Part shown: positions 35,401-46,829 of the stretch, piece by piece
Position numbering within the stretch: position 1 is the stretch's first letter
How the letters are laid out: each line of letters starts with the position of its first letter
Translations under genes and position numbers: made by a program
Source of the DNA: Paratinospora sagittata
Taxonomy: Eukaryota > Streptophyta > Magnoliopsida > Ranunculales > Menispermaceae
Assembly: GCA_035771175.1 (NCBI GenBank)
Contig: CM069593.1
Coordinates: forward strand, 39,030,741-39,094,740
Length of the DNA stretch: 64,000 nt
Direction: 5' to 3'
Notes under the pieces: generated by a model
What the model saw: only the letters and a program-made list of their open reading frames with translations
What the model was told of the DNA's origin: nothing
Database searches by the model: none

Positions 35401-36620
35401 TTCATTTTTGCACATCTACACAACATAAAATATTTTTGATTTTGGTACCCATACTTGTTTGGGTCCATGCATGTTTGCATCAGTAAGAACATTTTTTTCA
35501 ATCCATGCATATTATCTTTTCTTTCTACGTAAGACGTTGCATCTAAGTATTGTGTCACCTTCCCTATGAAATTTGTTGCATTTTGGTCTTTTGGTCAGTA
35601 CGGTATCGTACTCTTTTTGTTTATACCCATGTGTGTAACCTAAGCCAGTCTTGTCGAGTGCACATTTTTGTGATCCTAACATCATGTCAAATTTTTTTTG
35701 ACCATTTGTGAATTTAATCACTGTGCAGTTCAGGTCTTCCTTTTCTTTTCTAAGGGTTTCATTTTCATTTTTCAGCTTCCCTACTACTTTCTTAAGTTGT
35801 TCATTATCTAGAGACAGTTCATCTAGCTCTGCTTGTTAGAATTCAATTTCCTCAAGAGCTTTTTCAAGACTACTCTTAAGTTTTTTATTCTTCCTAATCT
35901 CTTTACTAAGTTTTGACTTAAGCTCCTGAATATGAATGTTGAACTCATAAGGTTCGTCAGTAGGTTCAGTTTTTACCTTTGTGCTTGCCATTAAACACAA
36001 TGCAGCAGTGTGATCTGAATCCACTTCATCTTCGCTTGAGCTTGAATCATCCCATGTGGCTTTGAGAACTTTCTTGTCTTTTCTGTAAGAACTGGTGTTT
36101 TTCTTATATTTTATGGGACATTCACTCTTTATATGACCTGGTTTGTTACAACTTTAACATATTAACTCTACAGGTTTAGACACGGGTATCTTTCCATTGT
36201 GAAACCTTGAGTAAGAGTTATTTTTACTCTTTTTCCTAAGTAACTCGTTCAACTTTCTATACAACATAACCATGACATCTTCTGAATCTGAATTACCTTC
36301 AGAATTAGTTTCAACATTGAGGGCAATAGATTTCTTTTCTTTTTCCACAACTTTGACCGGGCTCATATTATCTTTTAACTTCATTTCATGAACTATTAAT
36401 GAACCGCATAGTTCATCAAAAGTGTATTCAACCAGATTCTTGGCTTCTTCAATGGCTGTGGCCTGGGTAGGCCTCTTAGAAATTTTCTAACAGTTTCTTC
36501 TTGGTCATAGATTTTTCCTATGTTCTTATCTCATTGATGTTTGTTGTAAACCGAGCAATAGCTTCGGCTATCAAATCAGTTTCCTTCATCCTATAGGTCT
36601 CATAGTTTTCAACTAACAGG
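32480..36620 (-). pseudogene. SIRE-like element A pol and gag C-terminus
   Basis: Reading the minus strand right to left: gag with an acidic stretch (36154-36384), a zinc knuckle at about 36130-36165 (CNKPGHIKSEC, with a stop between its first two Cys), protease (region 35300-35400; MSGDKSNFLSL, then GIGTIGN), integrase (HMDLFGPTKSQSLGGK near 34800, 33826-34485 distal part), reverse transcriptase ([34 protein letters not shown] near 33330) and RNase H (YVDSDYTGS, VALSTAKVEYVA, ending HSRTKH near 32570). The 328-residue open run 32595-33581 covers reverse transcriptase and most of RNase H. Stops and frameshifts elsewhere make it inactive. There is no env-like frame between RNase H and the 3' LTR. 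Confidence 0.93.
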
Positions 36621-36623
36621 TGG

Positions 36624-39302
36624 TGTAATGCCCGTACCTTAGGATGATGTCACTTTGACTAGTAGTGTACCTGTAGAGTACCCGTATACGTACATGTAAA
36701 CATAAATGTATGTGTATATGCATTTTGATGCTTGACCCACGTAGGTTCGAGTATCTTTGCATGATTTTAGGTCTTAGAGAGTGCGCATGAAGTTTCAGAA
36801 CCATCGGAGACCCGTTCGACGTCAAAACATGTCGGAAACGGTGTTTTGGATCCAGTGGAGCTCGCTTTATGGAAGAAGAAATTTTTCTCACCGATTACAT
36901 CAATGTCGTGATCTCCTAGATCTATGGTCCGATTGAGATGAAATTTTGTCAACTTATTTTTCTCTGATAGATCTTCGTTATGAACGGTCAAGATCTTGAT
37001 CGGAGTTATCTACTGTGAGTTATAAGACTCCAAACACAGTTTCACGGATTTGCAGATTTTCTTACGCAGTATTGCAACAGCAAAACTGACTTTTAACAGT
37101 TTTTAGCAACTTTTAGTTGTGGGCCCAAACACTTCTATATAAGTTATTAACACGACTTTTTCAGCTCATTTGCACATTTTGCACTTGAGAAAGATGAGAG
37201 AAGTGCTGGAGGAGAGAAAGGAGAGGAAAAATTAGGGTTTGGTGGTTTCTTGCTCAAGAGCACCTAAGGTTTGCATTTTTCCTCCATCTCTTCCTTAAAT
37301 CTATCTATTAGTTGCATGATAGCTTCATTTTGAGCATGAGGGTTTCATTTTGATGCATGCATTGTGATGAACCTTGGATGGGTGGAAAACCAAAGTTGGA
37401 GTTGAGTCTTGCATGTCACATATGTGTGATTAGAGAGTGCTAGGAGTACACTAATGGTAAAACCCCCAATTTCTAGTAAGAAATTAGAGGGGTTTAGTTC
37501 AAATGACCTATACGTAGTTCATGACCTTAGACTTTTTCAAAATCTTTGCATGTCAACTATGTTGACCTAGTGGCCATTGTGGATGATTCCATGTTGCAAG
37601 ATCGGTAAAATTCATGGCTGAACATGGTGGCCTAGTGTAAAATTGGCAATATGGCCTATGTATGAAAATTTCCATATTTGGGGCTTTTGATGCTCTTGAT
37701 ATAAAATCTGAAAAATTATGCAATGTAGGTCTAATTGGGCATGATTAGGGTTGTTTGATGATTGAATTCAGTGGATTCTCATGTTGGATACCCTATGGTA
37801 GACTAATTTTGACTTAGGCTAAGTAATTAGGCAATTTCCATGTGCCTTGGCAATTTTGCATGTGATTTGGGGATTTTTGCCCAAATTGGGGCTTTTCACC
37901 CAAATCAAGTCAATTGATAAAATTGACTTGGGGATTGTTTAATTGAACCCAAATTGAGTAGAATCATGGGTTTAGAATGTTTGAACCTGTGTTAAATCGG
38001 TATGACTTAGTTCATTTTAACTTTATGTTTTGTATTGGCCTAATTGAGGATTTTGACCAAGACTTAGTCAATTGATGAAATTGACTTGATGTATAGTCTA
38101 ATTGACCTTAATTATAATTGAATGTCATGTATATTAGTGGTTGGATCATGGGATCAACCCACTACATTCAATTTGGGTCAATCTTGATTTATTTGAGTTA
38201 AATAATCAAATTGGGCAATATGAAATTTGGCTCAAGGGGGGTAACCAATTTAGAATCCAATTGACTTTTGATTGGGTTTGAACATGGGATTTTGACACAC
38301 TTTATGATTAATTTTCAGTTTGTGTGAACCATGTTATTTTTTAGGGTCTTGTAATTGATCTAGAACTCGTTTAGTCAATTTGAGAGTTTTGGTGATTGGA
38401 TTGGAATTAAATTGGCTGGACTTAGCCAATCAAGAGCGAGAATTCTTTTACTTTTGGATTATTTATATGTGGCATTGTATTATAGAAATGTTTTAAATGC
38501 TTATGTATTATGATATGCATGTTTTAATGTTTCCATGAAATATATTTCAACATAATTCATTGGGATGACAATTCGGGTTGAGGCTCCTAGTTGAAATTCC
38601 CTTCTTGGGAATTCTTGTAAGTCTAGCAACGATCCTAGTTGTGTACCCTGCAGAGGGTTATATGGCTTGTGTATAGGTAGGTTAGTTTAGCCTAATTCTA
38701 CGTGTTGCACGACCCCATAAAACCCTATTGGAATACGAGTATTGTGTGTGTGTGTTTGGGCGTTGTGTGTCGCGCAGCAGGCCTTGAAACCCCCGTACTC
38801 ATGAAGTGTTTGGATTGCATGTGCATGATTACAAATGACATGATGCATTTATGTTAGCATGTATGTAATCTATTTCATCATCATGATCTTGCCATGTTTT
38901 TATAAATGCACGTATATGCCACTTGTAAATGACATTCACTGAGCTTGTTGTAGTTCACACCTCACCCTTTTCTTTCAGAATCTAATAGGAAGGGTAAAGG
39001 GAAGGCTTGACTGCGAAGCGTCCCTTAATTTTGATTGATGTAGGTGTTGTACATTTATTTTTGTATTTGATATTATGTACATGATAACACCTAGTATTTG
39101 TATATTTAACGCATAGATGGGATGTGTTGGGTTGTATTATTTTGTGAACTTATGGAATTTTATTTTTGGTAAATTTGGAGATGTAATATGTTTATTAAAT
39201 CCTTGATCATGTTTAGATGGATGTTAATTAGGTTTGTGTTTTATTGGAATTTGTAATTTATATTAGGCTGACGGGACGCCGAGTGTATTGTGGGTCGTGA
39301 CA
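36624..39302 (+). mobile_element. Gypsy chromovirus-type solo LTR (2.7 kb) in the SIRE-like gag
   Basis: The sequence begins TGTAATGCCCG and ends GGGTCGTGACA. It is bounded by near-identical 5-bp duplications, GGTGG (36619-36623) and GTTGG (39303-39307). The conserved block CACTGAGCTTGTTGTAGTTCAC lies near 38940. There is no internal coding sequence, no primer-binding site and no second LTR, so the internal part was lost by LTR-LTR recombination. It interrupts the gag frame of SIRE-like element A, which reads on either side. Confidence 0.85.
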
Positions 39303-39702
39303 GTTGGAGCTTTGCCTTTTTAACTTCCAAAGTTCCTTCGTGGGTGACCTCTAACTTGTTCCAGATTTCCTTAGCGGTTTCACACGCACTAACTTTATTG
39401 AACTCTTTGACTAATAAACTGCAAAATAAAATGTTTACAACTTGGTTATTCAATAGTTCTCTTTTCTTTTCCTTGGTACTCCATTCGTCTATTTCCATTG
39501 GGAAAGTAACAACATCAACTATTTTAGTAGGCGTTGGATAGTCGTATGTCACAACATCCCACATATCTAAATCTTGGGCTTTAAGGTACTACCTAATCTT
39601 AGTTTTTCAGTGTGAATAGTTTTCTCCATTGAACAGTGGTGGTCGGTTGGTGGAGTTTCCTTCTCCTGAGAGATAAGTACTTCTTTCGTTTTGTCCTGCC
39701 AT
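39303..39702 (-). pseudogene. SIRE-like element A gag N-terminus
   Basis: The gag start is ATG at 39702 on the minus strand. The peptide contains MWDVVTYDYPTPTK, then ACETAKEIWNKLEVTHEGT, which is the UBN2-type capsid motif of Copia gag. An in-frame stop lies early. The frame continues left of the solo LTR at 36618. Confidence 0.88.
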
Positions 39703-39739
39703 ACTCAATCAAAGATGGTTAGATATTTTGACGGTTAAC

Positions 39740-39755
39740 CTGCTCTGACACCAAT
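39740..39755 (-). other. Primer-binding site of SIRE-like element A
   Basis: TTGGTGTCAGAGCA follows the 5' LTR on the minus strand, close to the initiator-Met primer site TGGTATCAGAGC (one mismatch in the core). Confidence 0.8.
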
Positions 39756-40867
39756 TGTTGGCCCAGATATGTCCAAGACGCGCGGGGGGGGGGGGGGGGG
39801 TTGGAGGCGTGAATTGGATACTTAGCAGATTTTAACATTTCTTAAAATAATGCGGCATAATGAAAGTAGATTAAACAAAGTATAACAATGAGATACAGTA
39901 AATGTAAATGGGACAATGCAAGCAAGATTTATATTGGTTCGGCCGCGCCTATATCCACTACATAACCTCCTCAGTAAGGGTTTGTTCAAACTCCACTATG
40001 GACCTTCTTACTGGTGAAGATCAAACCGGTACACTTTCTCAGCTTATGGGTGTGAGAACTACCATTTCTCAACTTACGGGTGTGAGAAGACATGTTTTTT
40101 ACTTACAGGTGAGAGAGAACCTATTCTCAACTTACGGGTGTGACAAGACCGTTTACAACTTTGAGCAACACTTGCTCTAACTCAGTGACTTACCAGTTAC
40201 CACAAACTGAATACAAGATGAGATATGATTCCCGTTACTCAGAATCAAAGTGATACTTACAAAGTTTTGGATTGAACCTTATGTAGTCACAAATTGAACA
40301 AAATATGTGTGATGAAGTTTATGTTGAAAACAGGTTCAAAGAGCTTTTGTTTTCTTCAATGGGTTTTCGAAATAATAAAGATGAAGATCAATCAACCTAG
40401 AAGACTTGAAGTTTTTCTTTCAAAGAGATCGTAAGATCAAGCAAACGTGAAAGATGACTAACTTTCAAAAAGTGATTTAGCACAAACGAAAATTGTTAAT
40501 ACGTTTTGAATGAATATCAGTTTCGTATTTCATTAATAGTTTTTCTGCACTAAGGCAGCACATATATATAGGAATAACAAAGGCGCAATAGACACTTTTG
40601 GTGTTCTAAGTTATTTCAAATATAACATTAACATTCTTTTCCAAAATGGATCGATTCAGCTTAATGCAAATTACGACGATAGCACCTAAATCATTTGATC
40701 CTTTCATGAAAGAGGAATGTTCTAACGAAGTTTTAGAACGTTTAAAAAGTTCTGAAAAGTTGTTGTACGATTCTGAAAATTTCTGTAAAGTATTCGTACG
40801 TTTCTGAAAAAGTTAACAGAAATAGCAGTAATGTTAGAACAGCCAAAATATCTTTTCTGGCGTTTTG
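39756..40867 (-). repeat. SIRE-like element A, 5' LTR (truncated)
   Basis: It starts TGTTGGCCCAGATATG and follows the 3' LTR (30097-31190) closely to about 40867, where a Gypsy LTR starts. It includes a 17-base G run (39784-39800) and the tandem repeat at 40035-40145. About 900 bp of U3 is missing and I do not find it further right, so the Gypsy insertion was followed by deletion. Confidence 0.85.
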
Positions 40868-42305
40868 TGTCACACCCCGCCCGGACGAGCCTATACTGGT
40901 GGGACACTCACCGACGGGGCGCGAATGCATTATAACAATAACCGAGTGTACGGAAACACGATTAAGTACAAGTCTGATTTCATTAATTTCAGAATATATT
41001 TGTACATGAAATAGTTAAGAGAACATCCTCCCAAAATCCCCATTGAATAATACAAAGGGTACAAAAATGTGGGCCCAAGAACCTACACCCAGTTCACCCT
41101 AATCTCCTGTGAAAAATTGGATAACAATGGGGTGAGCTACACACTCAGTGGGTAAAATAGTTCGTGAATATAACAATTAATAAAGAAAACTTCATAATAA
41201 AATATCATAAATACACATCAGAGCATCATAATCAATCCAACATGTATGTATGCATCACACCGTCTCGTATTGGTTTCATGATTGTACGTCGCCTGAGTTC
41301 ACGTACAGATGTCCTTTCCCAGGAATAGTCGTGTTCTCATTGTACGTCTCTCCTCAGGAACGACGCTCTGGATTCACGTATAGAGTAATCAGGTTTTCAT
41401 TGTACGTCCCTCTCCAAAGAAATATAATGAATAGTGAGCATTACTTCTAACTATTCTATGAATCATAAACCACGTACGTCCTTAGGTGGTGCTTATGTAT
41501 GATGTAAATGCATGAACTAGTCCGGTCTTTACTTAACATTTGACAGGATTTGCAACGTCTGGTGATCCTTATCAAGGTCGGTATCACCAAGTGCAAGGTT
41601 AGGACATTCAGTATTACTTGTATAAGCTGATAGCTTTCAAATAAGACCAACCAGATCAATCTTCAGTTGAGAGGTGAGACACGAGGTCTATTTAAATATC
41701 AATCGTCTAGAGCAGCACGCTGCCTCCTGTTCACTATTTAAAGTTACTAAGGGCAAGACTGAGTCTGATTGAGCTAAATTGACCATTAATCCGGCATAGC
41801 AACAGTGTAATACATGAACTCTAAATATACAGGCATAAGTATGACAAGTATAAACATTATACGCAATAATGCAGTGTAAATAAATAGTAGACATAATGAT
41901 AAATGAATATAAACTTTAAGAAAAGTTATAAGACACGCAAACCAATGTTTCGTTCCCCACCTTCAGATAAAAATTCCTTCAAGAACTAGCGCCTTCCACC
42001 GAGCAGAACAGCGTTGCACCGCACATAGAGTCTCGGAAAGAGAGTCTCAAAAGAAAAGACAAAAACTCAAAATGAGTGAGATAAAGAAGAAAAATCACAA
42101 GAAGAAGTGATTTTGGTATGTGAAATGAGGAGGGGGTTCCTTCAATAGGAAAAAGGGGTGCCCGAAAGGTTCGGGCACACGTATGAAGATTCGGGCATGC
42201 GCCTGAAGGTTTGGGCAGGCGCCTGAGCGTTTGGGCACCTTGCTCGAAATTCAAATTTTATTTTTTATTTTTTATTTTTTTTGTGTGCAAACCTAGGGTA
42301 TTATA
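40868..42305 (-). repeat. Gypsy chromovirus 3' LTR (1.4 kb)
   Basis: It begins TGTCACACCCCGCCCGG and ends GGTATTATA at 42305, so the sense end has TATAATACCC where TGTAATACCC is expected. The conserved GGGGTGAGCTACACACTCAGTG block lies near 41130. The purine tract AAGGGGGTTAGAG (sense strand) adjoins at 42306-42319. The other LTR of this element is not in the window as a recognisable copy. Confidence 0.8.
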
Positions 42306-42984
42306 CTCTAACCCCCTTAAAAGGATTTCGCCCTTGAAATCAATCCAAGTAGTCATGATGGCTATCAGCATGAGATTCACCGTCGTTGTCATCGTTTGCT
42401 AGCTCAGGGCAATGCTTGTAATATTCCTGAATAGCACTGTGGCCGGTGTAGTCCGCAACATCATGAAACCATGGAGAGTAAATGGAGTCAGAATCGTCCT
42501 CAGAAGGTTTTGACCTTTGCTTAACAAATGGTGGTGTAGGGCTCTACAGGTTGCATCGTTTAAGGGGAGGTAGGTTGAGCGGTGGGATGCATTTTCGTGT
42601 TGTTGCTCGAATCTGGCCGCTTTGCAATTTTGGAAGAAGATCCTACCCAGATGAGTGCACGAGATTGTTTTGGAAAAAATTGTTAGGAAAAAGTCATGCA
42701 CGCTTTGGCGATAAGTATCGCTATCTGTGGGGCGATGGAGTTGGTGATGCAAGGTAGTTGTGACTTGACTCAGACCCAGGAGGAGTTACCACAGGTTGCC
42801 AAAGAGGTCATTGCATGTGTGCATTACTACATCCATCAGTATTATTTTCAGACATCTGCATAGTTATTTAAGTGAAACATTGTATTAAGATATTTTTAAA
42901 CAAAGTTCCATCATTTTATTGATAAGTGAAATAGTACAATGTATCACACCATCAATTATTACAAGAAAACAATTCAGGGTATTT
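42306..42984 (-). other. Gypsy 3' untranslated region and polypurine tract
   Basis: This lies between the polypurine tract (42306-42319) and the end of pol (stop at 42985-42987). Open frames on both strands in 42399-42757 show no known domain and overlap each other. The function is unknown and it is probably untranslated. Confidence 0.6.
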
Positions 42985-45900
42985 CTATTTAATTGTTTCT
43001 TCTAGTTCCCATGTTGCTTCCTCTACTCTGTGGTGATCCCAGAGCACCTTCACAAGTGGTATGCTAGTCGCCTTAGTTCTTGAGTTTTTCTATCCAGAAT
43101 TTGTATCACTCTCTCCTGATACCAATTTTTTTCCTCAACCCGAACCTCGACCAGAGGGATGATATGCAAAGGATCAGGACAATACTTTCGAAGCATGGAT
43201 ACATGAAAAACGTTATGAACCTTAGACATGGACAATGGAAGGGACAGACGATAAGCAAGTTTGCCAATACGTTCAATGATCTGAATGGACCGATATATCA
43301 TGGGGAGAGCTTTCCTTTGATCCCAAAGCGTTTGACACCTCTTGTAGGCTGAACTTTTAGAAAAACCAAGTCCCCCTTATCAAATTCTAGATGCTGCCTC
43401 CGCTTGTCAGCATAGCTCTTCTGTCGACTTTGTGCAACACGAAGTCATTCCTTTACTAGTATGATCTTCTCAGAAGTCTCTTGAACTTGTTCAGGCCCCA
43501 ACTTCGGTTGATCTGCCATATCTAACCAGCATACCAGATATCTGCAATGGCGACCATAGAGGGCCTCGTATGGTGCCATGCCGATACTAGTTTGGTAGTT
43601 GTTGTTGTATGCAAACTCAGCTAAATGTAAGTGTTTTGCCCATCTGTCATGAAAGTCCAAAATGCGGCACCGCAACATGTCCTCCAAGATTTGGATAAGA
43701 CACTCTGACTGCCCATCAGTCTGAGGGTGAAAGGTTGTGCTCATGGTGATCCTAGAGCCCATTCTACTCTGGAAATTTTGCCAAAGCTTTGATGTGAATC
43801 GAGGGTCGCGATCAGAGACAATCGTGAGTGGTATGCCATGGAGGCATACGATCTCTTTTTCATACAGTTCGGCAAGCTTGGAGGGGTTATCCATGAACTT
43901 TATTGGCAAAAAGTGTGCAGACTTTGTAAGTCTGTCAATGATAACCCAAATAGCATCTTGCCCTTTATTATTTCGAGGCAAGGCCGTAACAAAATCCATT
44001 GCGATGTTCTTCCACTTCCATTCTCTAATAGGTAAAGGCTGGAGAAGTCCAGAGGGAAGTCTTCGTTCTGCTTTAACTTGTTGGCAAACGAGACATTGTG
44101 CAACGAAGTGTGCAATCGCCATCTTCATTCCAGAAAACCAGAATTGTCATTTGACATCCTTATACATCTTGTCACCCCCAGGATGCATAGTGAACCTCGA
44201 ACAATGCATCTCAATGAGCATTTCTTTCTGAACCTCAAGATCGTTCGGTAGACAGAGATGTTTTTTATAGAAAATAGCCCCGTTTTCAGAAACTGACCAT
44301 TGAGGAAGGTCCTGTCTGCTGAGTAGAAGTTCTTGTTTCTCCATTAACATAGGGTCGTTGGCTTAAGCTGCTAAAATCTTTTGAACCAGCTCAGAGTTGG
44401 CTGATAATTGAGAGAGTCGTGATCTTGCTCCCTCCTCGATCATTTGTAGGTTAAAATTCTCTATCTCTGTAGCCAACTTCCCCATTTCGAAGTTAAGAGT
44501 GCAAACAACATAAGATTTTCTACTCAGGGCATCAGCCACAACATTGGCCTTACCGGGATGGTACTGAAGTTGAAAGTCATAATCTTTCAAGAACTCCAAC
44601 CATTGTCTTTAGCGAAGGTTTAGGTCTCTCTGGGTGTAGATGTACTTAAGATTCTTGTAATCATAAAAGACCTCAAGCCGTTTACCGTATAGGTAATGAC
44701 GTCATAACTTCAATTCGAATACGATAGCAGCAAGTTCCAAGTCATGCGTTGGATAATTACCCTCATGAATCTTCAGTTGCCTCAAAGCATATGCAACAAC
44801 TTGGCCTTCTTGCATTAGTACGACACCTAAGTCTTGGAGAGAGGCGTCGGTGTATAGTAAAAATTCAAATGCATTTCTTGGAGTGATTAGTACTGGTGCT
44901 ATCGTGAGGCGCTTCTTCAATTCCTGAAATGATGTTTCACAGGCGGGATTCTAAATGAATCGCACGTATTTCCGAGTGAGCTTCGTCATAGGTTCAACAA
45001 TCTTTGAGAAGTCCTTGATAAAGCATCTGTAATAGCCAGTCAAACCAAGAAAACTCCTAATCTTAGTAATAGTGGTAGGTTGCTTCCAGTTTAAAACCCC
45101 TTCAACCTTAGAAGGATCCACCTCAATGCCATTGCCTGAAACCACCTGGCCTAGGAATTGAACTCGCTTCGCCCAAAATTCGCACTTACTCAACTTTACA
45201 TACAACTGGTGGCTTCTCAAGGTCTGGAGGACAATCCTCAGATGTATCTTATGGTCTTCCTCGGTTGAGGAATATATCAAGATATCGTCTACAAAAACCA
45301 CCACAAATCGGTCTAAGTATAACCTAAAGATGCAGTTCATCAGATCCATGAACGGAGCAGGTGCATTTGTTCATGACCAAGAACTCGTAGTGACCGTACC
45401 GAGTTCTGAATGTCGTCTTGGTAATGTCTGACTCTCGGATCCGGAGTTGATGATAACCGGATCGTAAATCAATCTTAGAGAAGTATTCGGCATCTCTGAG
45501 TTGGTCGAAAAGGTCATCGATCATGGGCAACAGGTATCTGTTCTTAATGGTGACGTTATTCAACTTGCGATAGTCGATACAAAGTCGTAACGAACCATCA
45601 TTTTTGCGAACAAACAGAACTGGAATGCCCCAGGGTGATAAACTTTTCCTGATGAAGCCATTACTCTCCAATTCCTTCAGTTGTTTGTCCAATTCGACCA
45701 GCTCGACATTGGACATTTTGTATGGTGGAATTGAGATAAGCCCGATCTCAGGTATGAGATTGATCTCAAAATTGAATTCCCTAACCAGAGGTAGACCGGG
45801 AAGGTCATTTAGAAAAATTGTTGAAAATTCAGATATTACTGGGACATCATGTACTTCGAGAGGGTACAGTGCTGGTGATTCATTTTCATCACCAAGGGAT

Positions 45901-46310
45901 AGAGCTCGAAGTTGTGCTTTGAAAAGTGCAACAGTTGAGTTGTGTATCCATTTCCTCATTCCCTGAATCTTGACAAACTCCCCCGTGGGCAAGGTTAACT
46001 GAACTTGCTTTATTGCATTTAGTGGTGCGAGCCAGCCCATGCCGAGGATGATGTCGAAGTCTTCAATGTCCATCACAAAAAGATCTGCATATGTTATTTG
46101 CTCTGACATTTGAAGCTCACATTGAGAACATTGCAAATTCACGTTAGTACCAGATCTCAAAGGTGATGTGACATGGATTGTGATGTCTGTGGGTTCAGGA
46201 TGCAACCCTAAATGTCTTACCAATGCAGACGATATAAAAGAATGCGTAGCACCCGAATCGAACAAGACATGCACTTTGCCACTTTGGATGTGTGGCGCAA
46301 AGGTGGTCAT
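42985..46310 (-). pseudogene. Gypsy chromovirus pol polyprotein, broken
   Basis: The minus strand encodes, right to left: protease ([13 protein letters not shown], about 46240-46280), reverse transcriptase ([23 protein letters not shown] near 45600, FVDDILIYS near 45290, [13 protein letters not shown]), RNase H ([17 protein letters not shown] near 44860), integrase (HFVAQCLVCQQVKAE H2C2 end near 44100, DFVTALPRNNKGQDAIWVI near 44000, HPQTDGQSE near 43725) and a C-terminal GPY/chromodomain-type part (VHNVFHVSMLRKY near 43200, VLWDHHRVEEATWELEETIK ending 42988). Chromodomain elements integrate near marked heterochromatin. Open pieces of 67-328 residues are separated by stops, so it is inactive. 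Upstream of the protease the frame runs into the 39-bp repeat. Confidence 0.94.
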
Positions 46311-46632
46311 AGTCTTTGCTACTTTGAGGTGTGTAGCGCATGGGTGGTCGTAACCTTCACCATTTTGGTGTGTTGCGCACAGGTGGTCGTAATCTTTGCT
46401 AGTTTGGGGCTATATAGTGCACGGGTGGTTGTAGCCTTTGCGACTTTGGGTGTGTGGCGCACAGGTGGTCATAGCCTTCGCTACTCTGGGGTGTGTAGCG
46501 CACTGGTGGCCGTAACCTTTGCTACTTTTGGTGTGTAGCGCACAGGTGGTCGTAGCCTTTGCATCTTTGGGGTGTGTGGTGCATGAGTTGTTGTGGCCTT
46601 TGCCACTATGCGTGTGTGGCGCACAAGTAGCT
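46282..46632. repeat. Coding minisatellite, about 39-bp period, nine units, before the Gypsy protease
   Basis: Nine imperfect units share GTGTG(G/T)(C/A)GCGCAC and GGTGGTCGTAGCCTTTGC. The common period is 39 bp, with some units near 42. Both are multiples of three, so on the minus strand they encode a repeated peptide of 13-14 residues (core HTPKVAKATTT). It lies between the expected end of gag and the protease. The minus-strand frame from 46663 reads through units without stopping until 46481. Confidence 0.85.
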
Positions 46633-46640
46633 TTTTCAAG

Positions 46641-46829
46641 AGTTGGCTTTTATTCGTTGTCATATGTTCAGCCCGTTGGAGACTTTAAGGAAAAAAAATT
46701 ATTTATTCATTATTTGGAATAAGATACATGGTTAGGCCTTATTGTGTTTTGGTTTTTGGCCTTTATTCATTACTCAGCCATGTTACTTTTTGATCTTAGA
46801 AGTCTGACATGCCTTGATCATCTTGATCA
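46641..46829. other. Junction between two Gypsy remnants
   Basis: No domain is recognised here. It separates the chromovirus repeat from the Tat protease end and is AT-rich. The expected chromovirus gag is absent. Confidence 0.5.

Noticed and set aside
42399..42757. Overlapping open frames of 117 and 91 residues on opposite strands
   Set aside because: They are between the chromovirus pol stop and its polypurine tract, overlap each other and have no domain.
46282..46632. CRISPR-like array
   Set aside because: Units are contiguous without unique spacers, the context is a plant Gypsy element and the units are coding.
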